In this document: piece by piece, positions 15,202 through 21,690 of the stretch
Layout: each line of letters opens with the position of its first letter
Numbering within the stretch: the stretch's first letter is position 1
Source of the DNA: an uncultured Collinsella sp.
GTDB lineage: Bacteria; Actinomycetota; Coriobacteriia; Coriobacteriales; Coriobacteriaceae
Length of the DNA stretch: 25,100 nucleotides
Direction of reading: 5' to 3'
Assembly: GCA_900762355.1 (NCBI GenBank)
Contig: CAAFGE010000044.1
Span: 1 to 25,100, forward strand
The notes under the pieces: model-generated
What the model was told of the DNA's origin: nothing
The model's database searches: none
Seen by the model: the letters and a program-made list of their open reading frames with translations, nothing else
Program-made: the position numbers and the translations under genes

Positions 15202-16719
15202 ATGGGAACTTATCATAGTACACGAGGACGCACTTTATCGTGCTCAAGTAAGGTGGCAATCCGTACCGGCATCGCTCCCGACGGGGGTTTGTTTGTCTCG
15301 GACGAGCTCGGCACCCAGCAGGTCGATATCAGCTCGCTTGCAGATAAATCGTACTTTGAAATCGCTCAAGATGTGTTGGGAATGTTACTGAATGATTACA
15401 CAGCCGAAGAAATTTCGGCCTGTGTGAATGAGGCTTACCGCGGTACGTTTGCAAGCGAAGAGGTTACGCCGCTTGTCAAACTCGACGCCGCACCGGGCGC
15501 CGACGCCCCGCAAACCTATGTGATGGAGCTCTTTGGCGGCCCCACGAGCGCCTTTAAGGACGTCGCCCTGCAGATGCTCCCCCGTCTGATGGCCCGCACC
15601 TCTGCCAAGGACGGCGGCGCCGAGCGCATCATGATCGTCACCGCCACGTCGGGCGACACCGGCAAGGCCGCACTCGCCGGCTTTGCCGACGCCCCGGGCA
15701 CGGGCATCACCGTCTTTTATCCCGAGGGCAAGGTCAGCCGCGTCCAGAACCTGCAGATGTCTACGCAGGAGGGCGACAACGTCGCTGTCTGCGGCATCCG
15801 CGGCAACTTTGACGACGCCCAGAGCGCCGTCAAGCGCATCTTTGCCGATAAGGAGCTTGCCGAGCGCCTGGAGGCCGCTGGCACGGTGCTTTCGAGCGCC
15901 AACTCCATCAATGTCGGCCGTCTGGTACCGCAGGTCGTCTACTACTTTGCCGCCTATGCGCAACTGCTGCGCGCCGGCGCTATCGAGGCTGGCGACGCCG
16001 TAGAGTTCTGTGTGCCCACCGGCAACTTTGGCGATATCTTGGCCGGCTACTACGCCAAGCGCATGGGTCTGCCCGTCGCCAAGCTCGTCGTGGCGAGCGA
16101 CAAGAACAATGTGCTGGCCGACTTCCTGACCACCGGCGTTTACGACCGTAACCGCCCGTTCTTCACGACCATCTCGCCGTCGATGGACATCCTCATCAGC
16201 TCCAACCTGGAGCGCATGCTCTACTTCCTGTCCGATGGCGACTGTGAGCTCGTTGCCGGCCTTATGGAGCAGCTTGCCCAGACCGGTCGCTACGAGGTGC
16301 CCGCCGAGCTGCTGGCAAAGATTCAGAGCGTCTTTGGCTGCGGCTGGGCCAGCGAGGACGAGGTCCGCGCTGCCATCAAGACCTGCTGGGATGCGAACGG
16401 CTACGTGATCGATCCGCATACCGCCTGCGGCTATCACGTCTTTGAGCAGGTCGCTCCCGCCGAGGGCGCCAAGGCCCGCGTGCTGCTTTCGACCGCCAGC
16501 CCTTACAAGTTCCCACGCGCCTGCTGCGACGCCCTGGGGCTCAACGTTCCCGAGGATGATTTTGAGGCTATGCGTGTGCTCGAGCAGGCCACCGATACGG
16601 TCGCCCCGGCACAACTTGCCGAGCTCGAGTCCAAGCCCGTCCGCTTTGAAGACGTCTGCGACGTCGATGAGATGGCAAGCTACGTCGAGTCTGCAGCAAA
16701 ACGAATGAGCACCAACTAA
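15202..16719 (+). CDS. thrC: Threonine synthase
   Basis: PLP enzyme that converts O-phosphohomoserine to threonine. It has 505 residues, in line with the long class of threonine synthases. The N terminus MGTYHSTRG and GIAPDGGLFVSDEL are typical. The PLP-binding lysine is Lys119 in ELFGGPTSAFKDVALQ. TATSGDTGKAALAGF and FCVPTGNFGDILAGYYAKRMGLP bind the cofactor and substrate phosphate. The ATG at 15202 has GAGGAG about 10 nt upstream; an upstream in-frame ATG at 15157 lacks one. It is followed by a hairpin (16732-16751) and then by thrB on the same strand. Confidence 0.95.
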   Translation: MGTYHSTRGRTLSCSSKVAIRTGIAPDGGLFVSDELGTQQVDISSLADKSYFEIAQDVLGMLLNDYTAEEISACVNEAYRGTFASEEVTPLVKLDAAPGADAPQTYVMELFGGPTSAFKDVALQMLPRLMARTSAKDGGAERIMIVTATSGDTGKAALAGFADAPGTGITVFYPEGKVSRVQNLQMSTQEGDNVAVCGIRGNFDDAQSAVKRIFADKELAERLEAAGTVLSSANSINVGRLVPQVVYYFAAYAQLLRAGAIEAGDAVEFCVPTGNFGDILAGYYAKRMGLPVAKLVVASDKNNVLADFLTTGVYDRNRPFFTTISPSMDILISSNLERMLYFLSDGDCELVAGLMEQLAQTGRYEVPAELLAKIQSVFGCGWASEDEVRAAIKTCWDANGYVIDPHTACGYHVFEQVAPAEGAKARVLLSTASPYKFPRACCDALGLNVPEDDFEAMRVLEQATDTVAPAQLAELESKPVRFEDVCDVDEMASYVESAAKRMSTN

Positions 16720-16731
16720 ACCCCTTATTAA

Positions 16732-16751
16732 GCGCCGGCGAAAGCCGGCGC
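16732..16751 (+). terminator. Terminator-like hairpin after thrC
   Basis: GCGCCGGC and GCCGGCGC pair perfectly over 8 bp with a GAAA tetraloop and are followed by ACCTTCTTTTATC, a moderately T-rich tail. It begins 13 bp after the thrC stop and may partly separate thrC from thrB expression. Confidence 0.6.
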
Positions 16752-16796
16752 ACCTTCTTTTATCAGAAACCCACCGGGATGATGACGAACTGACAT

Positions 16797-16908
16797 GCGG
16801 GTCTGGCCGTTTAGTTCGTCGCGAGTTCCGCACGAGCCGGAAAGCACTTAATGTGCTTTCCGAGCGAGCCAGGACTGCCCAAGCAGCGAACTAAACGGCC
16901 AGACCCGC
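16797..16908. ncRNA. Nested long hairpin E2 in the thrC-thrB gap
   Basis: The outer arms (16797-16818 and 16887-16908) are perfectly complementary over 22 bp. An inner hairpin, GGAAAGCAC (16839-16847) and GTGCTTTCC (16853-16861), lies between. The distal arm ends two bases before the AGGAGG of thrB. On the minus strand the flanking loops contain GTCCT and TGCGGA at positions resembling E1 and E3, but the rest of the loop differs. Membership in that family is uncertain, and it may instead act on thrB translation. Confidence 0.5.
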
Positions 16909-16922
16909 CCAGGAGGACCCAC

Positions 16923-17804
16923 ATGATCAAAATCACCGTCCCAGCAACCAGCGCCAACCTAGGCATCGGCTACGACACCCTCGGCATGGCCGTCAGCCTC
17001 TACTCGCACTTCACCTTCGAGCGTACCGACAAGCTCACCATCACGGGCTGCCCCGAGGAGTTCCAAAACGAGAACAACCTGGTCTATGTGAGCTTTGTCG
17101 ATGCTCTGGCCGCCTGGGGCGAGCAGGCCTTCCCCGTCGCTATCGACATTCAGACCGATGTGCCCGTCGCCCGCGGCCTGGGTTCCAGCTCCACCTGCGT
17201 CGTCGCTGGCATCATGGCGGCCGCCGCGCTGACGGGCCACACCGTCGACCGTGCCGAGCTCGTCCGCATTGCCACCGAGGTCGAGGGCCATCCCGATAAC
17301 GTCGCCCCTGCCATCCTGGGCGGTGCCGTTTGCTCCTTTACGCCGACTGATTCGCTCCCCCAGTGCCTGCGCTACGAGGTGAGCGACAAGCTTCGTTTTA
17401 TTACTGTGATTCCGCCCTACGAGGTGCATACGAGCGAGGCTCGCAAGGTTGTGCCGCAGGAGATTCCACTCTCCACCGCCGTATGGCAAATGGGCCGCAT
17501 CGCCGGCATGACGCGCGGTCTCGAGACCGGCGACCTTGACCTGATTGCCGCCGCCAACGACGACCGCATCCAGGAGCCCTATCGCCGCCGCCTGATTCCC
17601 GATTACAACGCTGTGCGCGACACCTGCCTTAACGGCGGCGCCAAGACCATCTGGATCAGCGGTTCGGGCTCGACCCTTATGGCTGTGACCGACGACACCA
17701 TCGTGGCAAAGTTCCTACAGGTCAAGCTGCGCGAGCAGTTCCCCAAGTGCGATACGCATATTCTGACGTGCGACACCGAGGGCGCTCAAATCGAGTACCT
17801 GTAG
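16923..17804 (+). CDS. thrB: Homoserine kinase
   Basis: Phosphorylates homoserine to O-phosphohomoserine, the substrate of threonine synthase encoded upstream. It is a GHMP-family kinase of 293 residues, normal length. The N-terminal VPATSANLGIGYDTLGMAVS is the substrate-binding motif, and PVARGLGSSSTCVVAG (81-96) is the GHMP phosphate loop. WISGSGSTLMAVTDD near the C terminus is motif 3. The ATG at 16923 has AGGAGG 6 nt upstream; an in-frame ATG at 16851 would start inside the long hairpin and is not supported. The structured element E3 follows 23 bp after the stop. Confidence 0.95.
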   Translation: MIKITVPATSANLGIGYDTLGMAVSLYSHFTFERTDKLTITGCPEEFQNENNLVYVSFVDALAAWGEQAFPVAIDIQTDVPVARGLGSSSTCVVAGIMAAAALTGHTVDRAELVRIATEVEGHPDNVAPAILGGAVCSFTPTDSLPQCLRYEVSDKLRFITVIPPYEVHTSEARKVVPQEIPLSTAVWQMGRIAGMTRGLETGDLDLIAAANDDRIQEPYRRRLIPDYNAVRDTCLNGGAKTIWISGSGSTLMAVTDDTIVAKFLQVKLREQFPKCDTHILTCDTEGAQIEYL

Positions 17805-17827
17805 CGCCCTGCCTCATTGCTCTCACC

Positions 17828-17944
17828 GGTCCCCTTGGGGCTTCCCCTGAAAACGTCCTCGATCATGAATTGCCCCGTCGTGCGCTTCGCGCGACGGGGC
17901 AATTCGATCTGCGGATTGTTTTCAGGGGAAGCCCCAAGGGGACC
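17828..17944 (+). ncRNA. Nested long hairpin E3 downstream of thrB (candidate structured RNA)
   Basis: The outer arms (17828-17854 and 17918-17944) are perfectly complementary over 27 bp. The inner hairpin has arms GAATTGCCCCGTCG (17867-17880) and CGACGGGGCAATTC (17892-17905). The internal loop sides are GTCCTCGATCAT (17855-17866) and GATCTGCGGATT (17906-17917), matching E1 at 11 of 12 and about 10 of 12 positions, while the stems are unrelated. There is no T-tract after the outer stem. Confidence 0.65.
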
Positions 17945-18007
17945 TGCGCAGCCTCGACAGGATAATCGCATTCGCTGATTTAATTATCGCCCGATTCGCG
18001 GCGCAAT

Positions 18008-18271
18008 CTATTTATCTCCGCTGCTCAGAACCGCCTCAAGTCTTTGCACGAGAACTCCGACGGTAATTCCAAGTGCCTCTGCATAGGCGAACTGCTCATA
18101 AACCCTAAGACTGCGTTCCCCGGTTTCGACTTTCGAGATGAACGACTGAGGTACCCTCAGTTTCTTTGCGAGTTCAACCTGAGTGATACCTTGTTCCCGA
18201 CGAATCTGGGAGAGGCATTTTCCGCATGTCCTATTAGCATCAACGTTCATACCGTTTACGCTATATTCCAT
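18008..18271 (-). CDS. Small XRE-family transcriptional regulator
   Basis: Single-domain helix-turn-helix protein of 87 residues from the ATG at 18271; a TTG five codons upstream is possible but less likely. The HTH is CLSQIRREQGITQVELAKKLRVPQSFISKVETGERSLRVYE, a clear XRE/Cro type, followed by a short helix (FAYAEALGITVGVLVQRLEAVL). It is divergent from the membrane protein at 18374. The palindrome ATATATCC-N7-GGATATAT (18276-18298) just upstream of its start is a natural autoregulatory operator. The GC content of the region is below that of the neighbouring thr genes, which suggests an acquired segment. Confidence 0.85.
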   Translation of the reverse strand: MEYSVNGMNVDANRTCGKCLSQIRREQGITQVELAKKLRVPQSFISKVETGERSLRVYEQFAYAEALGITVGVLVQRLEAVLSSGDK

Positions 18272-18275
18272 TTTG

Positions 18276-18298
18276 ATATATCCCAAACTAGGATATAT
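18276..18298. promoter_or_regulatory. Candidate operator of the XRE regulator
   Basis: ATATATCC (18276-18283) and GGATATAT (18291-18298) form a perfect 8-bp dyad with a 7-bp spacer. It lies between the divergent starts at 18271 and 18374 and overlaps the ribosome-binding region of the regulator. The AT-rich half-sites also resemble -10 elements. Confidence 0.5.
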
Positions 18299-18373
18299 TC
18301 ATGTGAGTATCTGTTTCACTTATCGCAATTGTTCGCATCGCACATTTGAAACGAGAGAGGGGACTCGATAAGC

Positions 18374-19387
18374 ATGGATGACGAGATGAAAGAGCCCAAT
18401 AGTGAGCAAACGCCCAGTGCATCTGATGAACAGAAGCCGAATATCGAAGGGAAGCTGGTTTCTGATGGTGCTGACGACACCACCTCCCCTGACGATCGAT
18501 CATCAAATGAAGACGGTGCCACATGCAATAAGGAAGAGGACGATTCACTTCTAACGAGTGCCATTAACAAACTTGGTGGTAATAAACGAGCGGCTATCGC
18601 AACTGCTGCGATAGTTGCCGTCATCTTCTGCTTACCCATGCTGTTTCCTCAAATGTTTTGCACCCACAAACTTTGGACCAATGCAAACTGTACAAGCCCT
18701 CGCACCTGTAAAAGTTGCGGCAAAACCGAGGGGAAACCGCTCGGACATGAATGGGAAGAAGCAACATGCACGGTTCCGAAGACCTGTCAACGCTGCGGCA
18801 AAACCGAAGGGAAACCCCTTGGGCATCAACCAGGTTCTTGGACTACCGAAGTCGATTACGTTGACGCCACCTCGAAGGAAATTCGAGAATGCGGGAGATG
18901 CGGAGAGGTCGTTGACACCCGCAACGAAAAGGAAATTACTTCCTTTCTTGGCGACGGATCGTTTTCAATTTCACCTGAAGGCTTTATTGAACGACTTAAC
19001 GAGGAATTCTCCGATATTCCCAATTGCAGCAGTATGAAGGCGAGTTACGAGTTAGACGATAGCGGCACGGGACTCGAGCTTCAGATAAAAAATGGCTCTA
19101 CGCTTGCCGGTATTGGAGGTTTTTTCTCGGACTCGAGCAGTCAACTACTATTCAGCTATCTTGGATCAGAAAACTGCTTCAAAAACATAGTCATGTACTT
19201 CGAAAATTCAGATTATGCCGCGGCGACAGCATTAGCAACCATACAAGCAATTGATCCAACACTCTCATTTTCCGACGCTAAGGAGATTGGCGCTGCCTGC
19301 GTAGGTACGCCAACTGTCAAAAATGGAATTACGTACGCAATCTTAGCTTCAAATGGAGAATACTGGCTGAGCACCCGAATTGAATAA
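18374..19387 (+). CDS. Membrane-anchored protein with zinc-ribbon-like repeats, function unknown
   Basis: Protein of 337 residues, not assignable to a function. Residues 1-70 are acidic and disordered. One membrane segment lies at about 73-93 (AAIATAAIVAVIFCLPMLFP). Next come two copies of a roughly 27-residue Cys repeat (TCKSCGKTEGKPLGHEW at 111-127, TCQRCGKTEGKPLGHQ at 137-152) and a partial third (IRECGRCGEVVD), each with CxxCGKTEG and a His, the pattern of paired zinc-ribbon knuckles. The C-terminal 160 residues form a separate soluble domain, probably outside the cell. The ATG at 18374 has AGGGG about 12 nt upstream. The gene is AT-richer than the core genes and is probably controlled by the divergent XRE regulator. 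A terminator follows at 19469. Confidence 0.75.
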   Translation: MDDEMKEPNSEQTPSASDEQKPNIEGKLVSDGADDTTSPDDRSSNEDGATCNKEEDDSLLTSAINKLGGNKRAAIATAAIVAVIFCLPMLFPQMFCTHKLWTNANCTSPRTCKSCGKTEGKPLGHEWEEATCTVPKTCQRCGKTEGKPLGHQPGSWTTEVDYVDATSKEIRECGRCGEVVDTRNEKEITSFLGDGSFSISPEGFIERLNEEFSDIPNCSSMKASYELDDSGTGLELQIKNGSTLAGIGGFFSDSSSQLLFSYLGSENCFKNIVMYFENSDYAAATALATIQAIDPTLSFSDAKEIGAACVGTPTVKNGITYAILASNGEYWLSTRIE

Positions 19388-19468
19388 TTTACTTTAATTG
19401 CTAAATGCAGACGCCTCTTACTCGCGGCATATTAAAGTTCAACCCCTGCTAGCATCGTCAATCGAAAT

Positions 19469-19504
19469 ATGCCCCGCCGAGCACTTTAGCTTGGCGGGGC
19501 ATTT
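19469..19504 (+). terminator. Terminator after the zinc-ribbon-like membrane protein gene
   Basis: ATGCCCCGCC (19469-19478) and GGCGGGGCAT (19493-19502) pair over 10 bp and are followed by TTTC. The stem also has A/T residues on the other side, so it could serve both strands. Confidence 0.7.
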
Positions 19505-19576
19505 CAATACGTAGGCGGATTTTGATACCTAGAAGGCCCACATGCCCCCACTAGGCAGCCGGCTTCGCTGCTCAAA

Positions 19577-19600
19577 TTGCTCGAACTGCAACTTGAGCAA
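19577..19600 (-). terminator. Hairpin downstream of the HTH antitoxin candidate
   Basis: TTGCTC (19577-19582) and GAGCAA (19595-19600) pair, with outer GCTG/CAGC pairs extending the stem around an internal bulge. It lies about 20 bp past the stop of the minus-strand HTH gene. No T-tract is seen, so termination is uncertain. Confidence 0.3.
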
Positions 19601-19619
19601 TCAGCGGCCAGCATCTCTT

Positions 19620-20318
19620 TTAGGCTGCGCTAGTTTCTTTGTATTCAAAGACTGGCTCTAAGATGTCTTCGATGCTGCAGTGCAGGACTTTCGCCATATC
19701 CCTTACGGTTGTTACCGATGCTTCGTTGATGTTTCTCTGGCGCTGTTCGTACATTTGGATTGAGCGGAGTGATACGCCCGATTCGTATGCCAGGTCTTGT
19801 TGGGTTTTCTTGAGCCTCTTTCTTGCTTGCGCCAGTTTAGTTTGACGAGGTGTTTTCTTCGCCATATCGCAAATAAGACGCGCCACACGTTCCTCTGAGG
19901 CTTCATGCCAGGGATAGTACAGACCGCGCAGCGCATCAAATGGAACGACATGCAGCAGATCTTCGAAAGACTCCCCTAAACGCCACTGCAGGTATGCCAG
20001 CATCCAGCCCGCCCAATATTCCGGCGTCTTCTCAAATCGATAGGTGCAGTCCGGTATAGGCCTGTTTTGATAGCCCGATCTTTCAGCGATAAGCGCGAAC
20101 AGCTCAACGCCCGATTTTCCCGATACGACCCATGCGTTGCCGCGTTCGAACTCGCGAGCTACGCCGCTGAGGCAAAAGAGTTCAGCAACTTCCGATCCCT
20201 CTGCTCCATAATCATTAACGGCATAGTCAAAGCAGTCGCCTAGGTTGTTCATTGCGTCCTCGAGGTAATAGACGGGATATGTCCTACTCGGCCCACAATC
20301 CGTTAACTCTTGGATCAT
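19620..20318 (-). CDS. HTH protein, antitoxin candidate of the DUF3990 pair
   Basis: Protein of 232 residues with two parts. Residues about 22-140 form a domain often seen in Firmicutes and Coriobacteriia (FDYAVNDYG…FCLSGVAREFERGNAWVVSGKSGVELF… TPEYWAGWMLAYLQWRLGESFEDLLHVVPF). A C-terminal XRE-type HTH covers about 160-215 (ARKRLKKTQQDLAYESGVSLRSIQMYEQRQRNINEASVTTVRDMAKVL). The ATG at 20318 has GGGAGGG about 9 nt upstream, so it overlaps the end of the preceding gene by 35 bp; translational coupling is likely. The overlap with a DUF3990-type gene and the double operator upstream suggest a type II toxin-antitoxin operon in which this protein is antitoxin and repressor. The operon order, toxin first, is the less common one. 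Confidence 0.8.
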   Translation of the reverse strand: MIQELTDCGPSRTYPVYYLEDAMNNLGDCFDYAVNDYGAEGSEVAELFCLSGVAREFERGNAWVVSGKSGVELFALIAERSGYQNRPIPDCTYRFEKTPEYWAGWMLAYLQWRLGESFEDLLHVVPFDALRGLYYPWHEASEERVARLICDMAKKTPRQTKLAQARKRLKKTQQDLAYESGVSLRSIQMYEQRQRNINEASVTTVRDMAKVLHCSIEDILEPVFEYKETSAA

Positions 20319-20967
20319 TTAAATCAACCCTCCCTGCCATCAAATCCCTAATGTCGACACCCTCGGTGTCAAATCCGTTTATCGTATCCAGATACTTACG
20401 TCGAGCATTCTGTTCTCGCTCAAATCGTTTGGGATAAAACTCAGCTCCCGAGGCCTGCTTCCAATCGCGGAACCTGATCGCCGAGAACGCGCGCTCACTC
20501 ATAAGAGCGTATTGAATGCCCAAATCGCCCAAACGCATAATGAGTTGCAGTTGCCTGAGCGAGATCATGCCGTTAACGAACTGTCTTGCAAACGAAAAGT
20601 AGGAATCGTCGGCGCGATAGCCTCGAATAACATCATAGGGAGAAATATCAATCAGGCAGTTATCCAGCAGATAGCGAAGTCCTTCGCGTGCCAGCGGCGT
20701 CGAGACATTAAACTCCCGGTTGTCGGCCAAAATCGCAAGCCAATTAAGAATTGAAAACTCCCCGGACTCCAAATCCAAGACCGCGAGACCATCCATATCG
20801 AGCTCATATCGATTCGCGATACCATCGGACTCGGTCCGGCATGCCCATTCCATCGCCATTTCCTCATGTGGCGTGCAATAAAACCCACGTCCATAGTCGT
20901 TGAACTGCTTACATCTATCCAGCGACGGATGCTCGACAACAACCTCCGACCCGTGCCACAGCTCCAT
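20284..20967 (-). CDS. DUF3990-type protein, ADP-ribosyltransferase-like toxin candidate
   Basis: Protein of 227 residues recognised as DUF3990-like from its N terminus, MELWHGSEVVVEHPSLDRC…DYGRGFYCTPHEEMAMEWA. DUF3990 is distantly related to ADP-ribosyltransferase toxins; HGS (residues 5-7) and GRGFYCT (26-32) would be the NAD-binding elements. The remaining domain includes VIRGYRADDSYF and RQFVNGMISLRQLQLIMRLGDLGIQYALMSE. The ATG at 20967 has AGGAGG (20973-20978) at good spacing. It is the first gene of a two-gene operon with the HTH protein and lies behind a perfect 20-bp inverted repeat with operator-like arms. Toxin activity is inferred from family and context, not seen. Confidence 0.8.
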   Translation of the reverse strand: MELWHGSEVVVEHPSLDRCKQFNDYGRGFYCTPHEEMAMEWACRTESDGIANRYELDMDGLAVLDLESGEFSILNWLAILADNREFNVSTPLAREGLRYLLDNCLIDISPYDVIRGYRADDSYFSFARQFVNGMISLRQLQLIMRLGDLGIQYALMSERAFSAIRFRDWKQASGAEFYPKRFEREQNARRKYLDTINGFDTEGVDIRDLMAGRVDLNDPRVNGLWAE

Positions 20968-20983
20968 ATCGGCCTCCTAAAAA

Positions 20984-21030
20984 ATATCACCACAGTGATA
21001 GTTTACCAATAACTATCACTGTGGTGATAT
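20984..21030 (-). promoter_or_regulatory. Double operator / terminator-like inverted repeat upstream of the toxin candidate
   Basis: Two perfectly complementary 20-nt arms (20984-21003 and 21011-21030) surround a 7-nt loop. Each arm is itself a dyad of the form TATCAC-N4-GTGATA (TATCACCACAGTGATA and TATCACTGTGGTGATA), so the region offers two HTH-dimer operators. On the minus strand the stem is followed by six T residues and then the AGGAGG of the toxin gene, so as RNA it would also be a terminator or attenuator, and could end the engB transcript. Confidence 0.75.
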
Positions 21031-21061
21031 AGATAAGAGCTTTTGAGGGGTTGCAGCTCGA

Positions 21062-21652
21062 TTAGAGGCACGCCTCGGCAATGCGGCGCTTGAGCTCGTC
21101 GATGCCCACACCGGTTTGGGAGCTTGTGATGATTACGTTTTCGGCCGGGACGTTGAGCTGCTTTTTGATGGCTGCTGCCTGGCGGGCCTGCTGGGTGCGG
21201 CTGAGCTTGTCGGCTTTGGTGAGGCAGACGATAAAGTTGAACTCGTTGCCCTGCAGGTAGTCGATCATGTCATGATCGAGCTTGCTGGGGTCGTGACGAA
21301 TGTCCACCAGCGAGACGACCAAGTTAAAGCTGCGCTCGGAGTCAAAGAAGTCGCCAATAAGCTCGGCCCAGCGGTCGCGCTCGGCCTTGGAGCGACGGGC
21401 GAAACCGTAACCCGGCAGGTCCACGAAATGCACGTCGTCGGCCTCAAAGAAGTTGATGTTGCTCGTCTTGCCCGGCGTACTGGAAACCTTGACCAGGTTC
21501 TTGCGGCCAAAGAGCTTGTTCATAATCGACGACTTGCCCACGTTGGAGCGGCCGACAAAGCTCACCTCGGGGCAGGTGGACTCGGGAATCTGCGAAACCT
21601 TGCCGTAGCTGGCGACGAACTTGGCAAGCTGGTAGTTAATGGAATCGGCCAT
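21062..21652 (-). CDS. engB: Ribosome biogenesis GTP-binding protein EngB (YsxC/YihA)
   Basis: Essential GTPase for assembly of the large ribosomal subunit; 196 residues, usual length. G1 is GRSNVGKSS (34-42), the G2 threonine is in STPGKTSNINFF (58-69), G3 is DLPGYGFA (78-85) and G4 is TKAD (145-148). The ATG at 21652 is chosen because the AAGGAG at 21658-21663 overlaps the alternative GTG at 21658. It is the last of a group of minus-strand core genes; 38 bp separate it from the nucleosidase gene upstream, so the two are probably co-transcribed. Confidence 0.95.
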   Translation of the reverse strand: MADSINYQLAKFVASYGKVSQIPESTCPEVSFVGRSNVGKSSIMNKLFGRKNLVKVSSTPGKTSNINFFEADDVHFVDLPGYGFARRSKAERDRWAELIGDFFDSERSFNLVVSLVDIRHDPSKLDHDMIDYLQGNEFNFIVCLTKADKLSRTQQARQAAAIKKQLNVPAENVIITSSQTGVGIDELKRRIAEACL

Positions 21653-21690
21653 GGACACTCCTTGGTCGTAGGTTCTTACAAAAGAGCGCG

